Assembly: GCA_023396465.1 (NCBI GenBank)
Contig: JAEWWF010000425.1
Location: 1 to 12,953 of the forward strand
Direction: 5' to 3'
Source: Pseudomonadota bacterium
Lineage (GTDB): Bacteria > Pseudomonadota > Alphaproteobacteria > Rhodospirillales > Rhodospirillaceae
Length of the DNA: 12,953 nucleotides
Shown here: positions 8,609 to 12,953 of the stretch, in pieces
Layout: each line of letters opens with the position of its first letter
Position numbering within the stretch: position 1 is the first letter of the stretch
Notes under the pieces: model-generated
What the model was told of the DNA's origin: nothing
Databases searched by the model: none
The model's input: the letters and a program-made list of their open reading frames with translations, nothing else
Program-made: the position numbers and the translations under genes

Positions 8609-8893
8609 ATGGGGACCGTCCAAGACATGATCCGACGCGAGGCAACCATAAGGAACAGCCGCGGCCTGCACGCCCGTGCCGCGGCCAAGTTCGTCAAGCT
8701 CGCGGCCGAGTACAGCGCCGACATCACCGTCATCAACCGGGGCCAGGAAGTGTCCGGCCGGTCGATCATGGGGCTGATGATGCTGGCCGCCTCGCCCGGC
8801 ACCACCATCGAAATCCTTGCCGCCGGCGATGATGCCGAGACGGCCATCGCCGCCATCTGCCAGCTGATCGACGACAAGTTCCATGAAGACTGA
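8609..8893 (+). CDS. ptsH: Phosphocarrier protein HPr
   Basis: Small phosphocarrier of 94 residues that passes phosphate from EI to EIIA. The active histidine is His21 in SRGLHARAAAKFVK (17-30). The regulatory serine is Ser52 in SGRSIMGLMML (49-59), matching Ser46 of Firmicute HPr, the HprK target. It is slightly longer than E. coli HPr (85 aa) because of an N-terminal extension of about six residues; an alternative ATG at 8627 (MIRREATI) would give 88 residues. AGAGG at 8599-8603 supports the start at 8609. Its last 11 bp overlap the start of ptsI. With both the His and Ser sites present, this HPr can integrate PEP-driven and ATP-driven phosphorylation. Confidence 0.93.
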   Translation: MGTVQDMIRREATIRNSRGLHARAAAKFVKLAAEYSADITVINRGQEVSGRSIMGLMMLAASPGTTIEILAAGDDAETAIAAICQLIDDKFHED

Positions 8894-10649
8894 GCGGGCG
8901 CCGCGCGACTGCCGGCGGCTCGACGGCCTGGGGGTGGCTCCGGGGATTGCGGTGGGAACGGTGCACGTACATGACGCCGGTGCCCTGCACGCCCCCGAAT
9001 ACCGCATCGCCGCCGGCCGCATCGAGTCGGAACAGCGCCGCTTCGCCGAAGCGGTGCAGGCCGCCATGCGTCAGCTTGGCACCCTCAAGCGCCGCGCCGG
9101 TAAGCTCCCCGGTGCCGCCGGCGAGGAACTGGGCTACCTGCTCGACGCCTACCAGCAGATGTTGTCCGGCTCGCGGCTGGTGCGCGGCGTCAACAGCCGC
9201 ATCGCCGAGCAGCGCATCAACGCCGAAGCCGCCGTCAAGCACGAGATCGGCGAGCTGCTGACCGCGTTCGCGGCCATGGAGGACAGCTATCTCGCCGGCC
9301 GCATGGCCGACATCCGCGACATCGGCCAGCGGCTGATCCGCAACCTGACCAAGGCGCCGGTGCGGGCGTTCTCCTCCCTCGGCCGCAACACGGTGATCGT
9401 CACCGAAGACCTGAGCCCGGCCGATACCGCCCTGCTCGACCCCGAGACGGTGTGCGGCTTCGCCACCGAAACCGGCGGCGCCGACAGCCACACCGCGATC
9501 ATGGCGCGGTCGCTCGGCCTGCCGGCGGTGGTGGGCGTGCAGGGGCTGACCGGGCAGGTGAGCAGCGGCGACACCATCGTCGTCGACGGCACCGCCGGCC
9601 AGGTCATCATCAACCCCGATGCCGAGGCGCTGTGCCTCTACCGCAAGCGGCGGGCCGATTTCCTGCGGCACCGCCGGGCGCTGTCGCGCCTGCGCGAGGT
9701 GCCGGCCATCACCCGCGACGGCGTGCGCGTCCACCTCAACGCCAACATGGAACTGCCGACCGAGATCGACGCCACCCTCTACGCCGGAGCGGAAGGGGTG
9801 GGGCTGCTGCGCAGCGAGTTCCTGTTCATGAACCGCGACGACCTGCCCGACGAGGATCAGCAGGTGGAGCTGATGCGGCCGGTGGTGGAGGCCATGAACG
9901 GCCGCCCGGTGACCATCCGCACCCTCGATGCCGGCGGCGACAAGCTGGGGTCGCTGGTGGGCGGCCGGATTTCGCCCAACCCGGCGCTCGGCCTGCGCGC
10001 CATCCGCCTCAGCCTCGCCCATGTCGACCTGTTCGAGGCGCAGCTGGCGGCCATCCTGCGGGTGGGGGTGATCGGGCCGGTGCGCATCCTGCTGCCGATG
10101 ATCGGCACGCCGGAGGAACTGGTGCAGGCCCGCCGCATCCTAGATCAGGTGGTGCGCCGCCTGCATCGCCGCCGCGTGCCGCTGCCCGATCCGCTGCCGC
10201 CGCTCGGCGTCATGATCGAGGTGCCAGGGGCGGCGCTGGCGGCCGATGCCCTGGCCTACCACGCCGACTTCTTCGCCATCGGCACCAACGACCTGACCCA
10301 GTACACCCTGGCCATCGACCGCTCCGACGACACCGTGGCGCATCTGTACAACCCGCTGCATCCGGCGGTGCTGCGCCTGATCCAGTTCAGCTGCGAGGCG
10401 GCGCACCGGGCCGGCATCCCGGTCTCGGTCTGCGGCGAGATGGCGGGCGACCCGCGCCTGACGCCGCTGCTACTCGGCCTCGGCTTCCGCGAGCTGTCGA
10501 TGTCGTCCACCAACATCCCGCGGGTGAAGCAGCGCATCCGGCAAATGTCCATTCACCAGGCATCGCGCCGCGCCATGGCCATCATGACCGAGTGGGACGC
10601 CGCCCGTATCGGCGCCCTGCTGGACGATTTCAATACTGCTCTGGCGTGA
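8883..10649 (+). CDS. ptsI: PEP-protein phosphotransferase, PTS enzyme I
   Basis: Cytoplasmic enzyme I, 588 residues, which autophosphorylates from PEP and donates to HPr. There is no N-terminal GAF domain, so it is the PtsI kind and not PtsP (EI-Ntr). In order: N-terminal strand GVAPGIAVG (17-25), HPr-binding helical part (about 45-150), phosphohistidine His203 in TGGADSHTAIMARSLGLPAV (197-216), then the PEP-binding barrel with GVGLLRSEFLFM, RTLDAGGDK, NPALGLRAIR, MIEVPGAALAADAL, FFAIGTNDLTQYTLAIDR and the catalytic cysteine motif VCGEMAGD. All key residues appear intact. The ATG at 8883 lies inside the HPr gene (11-bp overlap) without a strong Shine-Dalgarno, so translational coupling is likely. 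It is last in the operon and converges on the lrp-type gene 49 bp away. Confidence 0.94.
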   Translation: MKTERAPRDCRRLDGLGVAPGIAVGTVHVHDAGALHAPEYRIAAGRIESEQRRFAEAVQAAMRQLGTLKRRAGKLPGAAGEELGYLLDAYQQMLSGSRLVRGVNSRIAEQRINAEAAVKHEIGELLTAFAAMEDSYLAGRMADIRDIGQRLIRNLTKAPVRAFSSLGRNTVIVTEDLSPADTALLDPETVCGFATETGGADSHTAIMARSLGLPAVVGVQGLTGQVSSGDTIVVDGTAGQVIINPDAEALCLYRKRRADFLRHRRALSRLREVPAITRDGVRVHLNANMELPTEIDATLYAGAEGVGLLRSEFLFMNRDDLPDEDQQVELMRPVVEAMNGRPVTIRTLDAGGDKLGSLVGGRISPNPALGLRAIRLSLAHVDLFEAQLAAILRVGVIGPVRILLPMIGTPEELVQARRILDQVVRRLHRRRVPLPDPLPPLGVMIEVPGAALAADALAYHADFFAIGTNDLTQYTLAIDRSDDTVAHLYNPLHPAVLRLIQFSCEAAHRAGIPVSVCGEMAGDPRLTPLLLGLGFRELSMSSTNIPRVKQRIRQMSIHQASRRAMAIMTEWDAARIGALLDDFNTALA

Positions 10650-10687
10650 AGATCAACGCCGGCGGCTAGGGAAACGGATGCCCCGGT

Positions 10688-10710
10688 GCGGTGCCCCCTC
10701 AGGGCGCCGC
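10688..10710. terminator. Hairpin at the ptsI/lrp convergence
   Basis: GCGGTGCCC (10688-10696) can pair with GGGCGCCGC (10702-10710) with one G-U pair and a 5-nt loop. It sits between the convergent ends of ptsI and the Lrp-type gene and overlaps the latter's stop. There is no T run, so it is only a possible bidirectional stop. Confidence 0.3.
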
Positions 10711-11178
10711 CGCCGGCAGGTGTAGCGGCAGCGCGACGCCGGTCTTCACGCGCCGCAGGGCGATGCAGGCGTCAAAATTGCGGACCAGCGGATTGTCGAT
10801 CAGAAAGCGGCGCAGGAAGGCGTCATAGTCGGGCATGTCACGGCACGACAGCACCAGCACGTAGTCGAAACCGCCGGAAACATGCCAGCATTGCTGCACT
10901 TCCGGCACCGCACGGACGGCCGCCTCGAAGGCGGCGAGATCTTCGGCGTGTTTGGTTTCCAGCGCCACCCGCGCGATGGCCTGGAGGGTCACTCCCACCT
11001 TCTCGGGCGCCACGACGGACACGTCGGCGATGATGACCCCGGCCCGGCGCAAACGATCGACCCGCCGCAAGCAGGCTGCCGGGGACAGATGCACAACTTC
11101 GGAAAGAGAAGCGCTCGTCAGCCTGTTGTCGCGCTGAAGCTCGGTTAATATCCGAATATCATAAGCGTCGAGCCGCAT
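10699..11178 (-). CDS. Lrp/AsnC-family transcriptional regulator
   Basis: Predicted 159-residue feast/famine-type regulator. The N-terminal winged helix-turn-helix is LDAYDIRILTELQRDNRLTS followed by SLSEVVHLSPAACLRRVDRL (residues 3-42) and an AGVI wing; the C-terminal RAM domain spans about 65-145 (QAIARVALET, CWHVSGGFDYVLVLSCRDM, DNPLVRNFDACIALRRVKTG). The ligand is probably an amino acid but cannot be named. The ATG at 11178 is preferred because GGGGAAG precedes it and the family N-terminus begins there; the in-frame start at 11217 adds 13 unlike residues. No target gene diverges from it, which is unusual for this family. An inverted repeat over its putative promoter suggests autoregulation. 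Confidence 0.9.
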   Translation of the reverse strand: MRLDAYDIRILTELQRDNRLTSASLSEVVHLSPAACLRRVDRLRRAGVIIADVSVVAPEKVGVTLQAIARVALETKHAEDLAAFEAAVRAVPEVQQCWHVSGGFDYVLVLSCRDMPDYDAFLRRFLIDNPLVRNFDACIALRRVKTGVALPLHLPAAAP

Positions 11179-11239
11179 GTCTTCCCCGTGGCCGAGGCCG
11201 GCGTCCGCGCAACCCACGCATGAAAGAACGCACGGCGAT

Positions 11240-11280
11240 TGCGCGGAAAATTATCATGTAGGTCGTGCAATTTGCGCGCA
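11240..11280. promoter_or_regulatory. Operator-like inverted repeat upstream of the Lrp-type gene
   Basis: TGCGCGGAAAATT (11240-11252) on the plus strand and TGCGCGCAAATTG on the minus strand (11280-11268) agree at 10 of 13 positions, with 15 bp between the arms. One arm overlaps ATTATC (11250-11255), which reads GATAAT on the minus strand and could be the -10 of the regulator gene about 70 bp downstream. The AT-rich centres resemble Lrp-family sites. Autoregulation is inferred. Confidence 0.45.
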
Positions 11281-11315
11281 TTCTTCGGGGCTCGGACGGT
11301 ATTTCTAATCCGCGC

Positions 11316-11470
11316 GGCCTATTCCCCGAGTGAGCCGCTCCGCTGTCGCGGCCTCCTCTGCACCCGGATGCAGCCTCTTCGGAGGTCCGACGGCACCCCC
11401 GAACCAGGACGGGCGGCGACCCCCAACCGTCGTGGTTCGGGGACCAGGCAGGCGAAAAGCCTCTCCCATT
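11316..11470 (+). ncRNA. Candidate structured small RNA (unidentified)
   Basis: The segment folds by eye into several local hairpins: CTGCA/TGCAG (11358-11373); CCTC-TTCG-GAGG (11374-11385), a stable UUCG tetraloop on the plus strand; a long 15-bp stem with one G-G mismatch (11397-11442, arms CCCCGAACCA/TGGTTCGGGG then GACGG/CCGTC, 14-nt loop); and AGGC-GAAAA-GCCT (11450-11462). A -10-like TCTAAT (11304-11309) would start a plus-strand RNA near 11316, but the -35 is poor and no T run marks an end. It does not match 4.5S RNA, tmRNA, RNase P RNA or a tRNA as I recall them. The boundaries are approximate and transcription is unproven. Confidence 0.25.
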
Positions 11471-11547
11471 TCATACATCACAGATTGTCCCGCCTGGGCA
11501 GCGGAGCGTCAAGCCGGCTTCTCCCATGGGCGTCATCGGGACTATGC

Positions 11548-11573
11548 ATCGCCGCAGCCGGCGATCAGCCGGC
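11548..11573 (-). terminator. Overlapping stem-loops at the thioesterase stop codon
   Basis: Two mutually exclusive hairpins overlap the stop codon (11565-11567): GCCGGC-5 nt-GCCGGC (11557-11573), and a 7-bp stem ATCGCCG/CGGCGAT with a 4-nt loop (11548-11565). No T run follows on the minus strand. They may terminate the gene or protect its 3' end. Confidence 0.35.
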
Positions 11574-11963
11574 GGCAAGCACCCGGGGCCGGCCGGCCTC
11601 GTCGATGGCGACGAAGGTGAAGGTGCCTTCTGTGACCTTCACCGGCTCCAGCGTCGACCGCCGACGCACCCAGGCTTCCACCTTGATGGCGAGCGAGGTG
11701 CGGCCGGTCCGCAGGAGGCGGGTGTAGCAGGTCAGTTCATCGCCCACCCGCACCGGCTTGTGGAAGGTCATGCCGTCCACCGCCACGGTGACCACCCGGC
11801 CCTGCGCCGCCACGCCGGCCGCCATGCCGCCGGCCAGGTCCATCTGGCTCATCAGCCAGCCGCCGAAGATGTCGCCGGCCGGGTTGGTGTCGGCGGGCAT
11901 GGCGAGGGTGCGGATCATGATTTCACCCTGCGGCAGGGCGGTTTCGGCGACGGCTTCGGTCAT
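11565..11963 (-). CDS. YciA-type acyl-CoA thioesterase (hotdog fold)
   Basis: Cytoplasmic enzyme predicted to hydrolyse acyl-CoA thioesters; YciA relatives accept a broad range of short to long acyl-CoAs. It has 132 residues, the same length as E. coli YciA. The active-site region MPADTNPAGDIFGGWLMSQM (residues 21-40) carries the family's Asn/Asp pattern. It is followed by the helix DLAGGMAAGVAA, then VVTVAVDGMTFHKPVRVGDEL and GTFTFVAID. The ATG at 11963 is preferred over the in-frame ATG at 11996 because AAGGA precedes it by about 9 nt and the length fits the family. It is divergent from parE, with 116 bp between the starts. It stands alone, so its physiological substrate cannot be inferred from neighbours. 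Confidence 0.9.
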   Translation of the reverse strand: MTEAVAETALPQGEIMIRTLAMPADTNPAGDIFGGWLMSQMDLAGGMAAGVAAQGRVVTVAVDGMTFHKPVRVGDELTCYTRLLRTGRTSLAIKVEAWVRRRSTLEPVKVTEGTFTFVAIDEAGRPRVLAAG

Positions 11964-12043
11964 GGCGGCTGGTCCTTCGGACGGAGGGTTGCGCATGGCC
12001 CCACCATATAACCGACGACGCCCGCCGCCGCCACGGCATCGCC

Positions 12044-12072
12044 TTGCCGGCCCCAGGGGTGCTGCCTATAAT
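12044..12072 (+). promoter_or_regulatory. Promoter of parE
   Basis: TTGCCG (12044-12049), exactly 17 bp, then a perfect TATAAT (12067-12072). Transcription should begin 6-9 bp after the -10, at or next to the A of the parE ATG (12080). There is no room for a Shine-Dalgarno, so the mRNA is predicted to be leaderless. Confidence 0.75.
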
Positions 12073-12079
12073 GCGCGCC

Positions 12080-12953
12080 ATGTCCGACCTGTTCCAGAAC
12101 ACCGCCGCCAAACCCGCCGACTACACCGCCAAGGACATCGAGGTCCTGGAGGGGCTGGAGCCTGTCCGCAAGCGCCCCGGCATGTACATCGGCGGCACCG
12201 ACGAAAAGGCTCTTCACCACCTGGTGGCGGAGATCCTCGACAACGCCATGGACGAGGCGGTGGCCGGCCACGCCACCGTCATCGACGTGGAGCTGGCGCC
12301 CGACAACGTGGTGACCATCCGCGACAATGGGCGCGGCATTCCCGTCGACCCTCACCCCAAGTACCCCGGCAAGTCGGCGCTGGAGGTGATCTTCACCACC
12401 CTGCACTCGGGCGGCAAGTTCGGCGGCGGCGCCTACAAGGTGTCCGGCGGCCTGCACGGGGTCGGCGTGTCGGTGGTCAACGCCCTGTCGGACAGCCTGA
12501 TCGTCGAGGTGGCGCGCGAGCGCAAGCTGGTGCGCCAGACCTATTCCCGCGGCCTCGCCACCAGCCCGCTGCAAGACCTGGGCACGGTGCAGAACCGGCG
12601 CGGCACCACCGTCACCTTCCACCCCGACCCGGACATCTTCGGCCCGCGCGCCCGCTTCAAGCCGGGCACGCTCTACCGCATGACGCGGTCGAAGGCGTAT
12701 CTGTATCGCGGCGTGCGCATCCGCTGGAGCTGCGCGGCGGACCTCATCAAGGAAGACAACCCGACGCCGCAGAGCGCCGAACTGCACTTCCCCAACGGCC
12801 TGACCGACTTCCTGGCCGAGCTGATGCAGGGGCGCGACACCGTCACCCCCGCCGTCTTCGCCGGCCGCCAGGATTTCCCCGATGACATGGGTTCGGTGGA
12901 ATGGGCCATCGCCTGGCCGGACGACCAGGAAGCCTTCTTCTCCTCCTACTGCA
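12080..12953 (+). CDS. parE: DNA topoisomerase IV subunit B (3' end beyond the right edge)
   Basis: ATPase subunit of topoisomerase IV, which with ParC separates linked daughter chromosomes. The first 291 codons are present and no stop is reached; the full protein is usually about 650 aa. After a short N-terminal tail come YTAKDIEVLEGLEPVRKRPG (15-34), MYIGGTDEKALHHL, the GHKL motif EILDNAMDE (51-59, ATP-site Asn55), DNGRGIP (82-88), HSGGKFGGGAYKVSGGLHGV (109-128) and VGVSVVNALS (128-137). PHPKYPGKSALEVIFTTLH and the YTA-DIEVLEGLE opening favour ParE over GyrB. The start fits both the homology and the promoter, which places the transcription start at the ATG. The C-terminal TOPRIM and ParC-binding parts are outside the window. 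Confidence 0.93.
   Translation, partial: MSDLFQNTAAKPADYTAKDIEVLEGLEPVRKRPGMYIGGTDEKALHHLVAEILDNAMDEAVAGHATVIDVELAPDNVVTIRDNGRGIPVDPHPKYPGKSALEVIFTTLHSGGKFGGGAYKVSGGLHGVGVSVVNALSDSLIVEVARERKLVRQTYSRGLATSPLQDLGTVQNRRGTTVTFHPDPDIFGPRARFKPGTLYRMTRSKAYLYRGVRIRWSCAADLIKEDNPTPQSAELHFPNGLTDFLAELMQGRDTVTPAVFAGRQDFPDDMGSVEWAIAWPDDQEAFFSSYC

Larger units (their letters stand above)
11179..11564. other. Intergenic region, 386 bp, no protein gene
   Basis: This gap between the Lrp-type gene and the thioesterase holds no credible coding frame on either strand. It contains an operator-like inverted repeat (11240-11280), a -10-like TCTAAT (11304-11309, plus strand), four closely spaced hairpins (11352-11462), and terminator-like stems at the thioesterase 3' end. 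From about 11463 to 11547 I see nothing distinct. Confidence 0.7.

Noticed and set aside
9452..10669. Plus-strand frame of 405 codons overlapping ptsI
   Set aside because: Arg/Ala/Gly-rich shifted frame of ptsI, which retains every catalytic motif in its own frame.
11316..11475. 6S RNA, 4.5S RNA, tmRNA or RNase P RNA
   Set aside because: A hairpin with GAACC/GGTTC arms recalls 6S RNA, but the central bubble sequence and closing stem do not fit. The SRP, tmRNA and RNase P core motifs are absent.
11239..11727. Plus-strand frame of 162 codons across the intergenic region into the thioesterase
   Set aside because: No ribosome-binding site, no recognisable domain, and the second half is antisense to a well-conserved thioesterase.

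Overview
The window comes from the chromosome of a very GC-rich alphaproteobacterium, most likely of the Rhodospirillales (Magnetospirillum/Rhodospirillum/Azospirillum-like). This rests on the SUV3-like helicase, the short HprK without an N-terminal domain, the hprK-rapZ-EIIA(Man)-HPr-EI gene order, and ParE/HtpG sequences of alphaproteobacterial type. Genus cannot be fixed by eye. Most of the window is ordinary housekeeping DNA, with one clear deletion scar and one intergenic region rich in predicted RNA structure.

Layout. 1-2171 (minus): C-terminally incomplete SUV3-like RNA/DNA helicase, cut by the left edge. 2295-2660 (minus): short HPF/RaiA-type ribosome hibernation factor. 2661-3083: divergent control region with a housekeeping-type promoter for raiA and a near-consensus heat-shock (sigma32/RpoH) promoter for htpG. 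3084-4964 (plus): htpG. 4978-5859 (minus): AEC-family carrier. 5899-6688: a truncated HxlR-type regulator (minus) and a truncated qorB (plus) joined head to head at about 6205. Both lack their N-termini, and the divergent promoter region that should lie between them is missing. 6754-10649 (plus): five-gene regulatory phosphotransferase operon hprK-rapZ-manX(EIIA)-ptsH(HPr)-ptsI(EI), tightly packed, with no sugar permease. 10699-11178 (minus): Lrp/AsnC regulator. 11179-11564: 386 bp without a gene, holding an operator-like inverted repeat and a run of hairpins that may be a small RNA. 11565-11963 (minus): YciA-type acyl-CoA thioesterase. 12080-right edge (plus): parE, cut by the right edge, with a promoter placed so that its mRNA is probably leaderless.

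How the genes work together. The PTS cluster is a signalling relay. EI takes phosphate from PEP and passes it to His21 of HPr and then to His9 of the EIIA(Man) protein. HprK can phosphorylate HPr on the regulatory serine (Ser52), and RapZ is a nucleotide-binding partner protein. With no EIIB/EIIC in the window, the output is probably regulatory (carbon/energy status) and not sugar uptake. raiA and htpG form a divergent stress-related pair. hxlR-qorB-AEC was probably a small redox/efflux locus that has since been broken.

The two edge genes (helicase and parE) are real but incomplete. I found no CRISPR array, insertion sequence, tRNA or rRNA. I do not see a wholly new multi-gene system. The points most worth a second look are the hxlR/qorB deletion scar, the exact 37-bp repeat at the left edge inside the helicase gene, and the structured intergenic DNA at 11300-11470.
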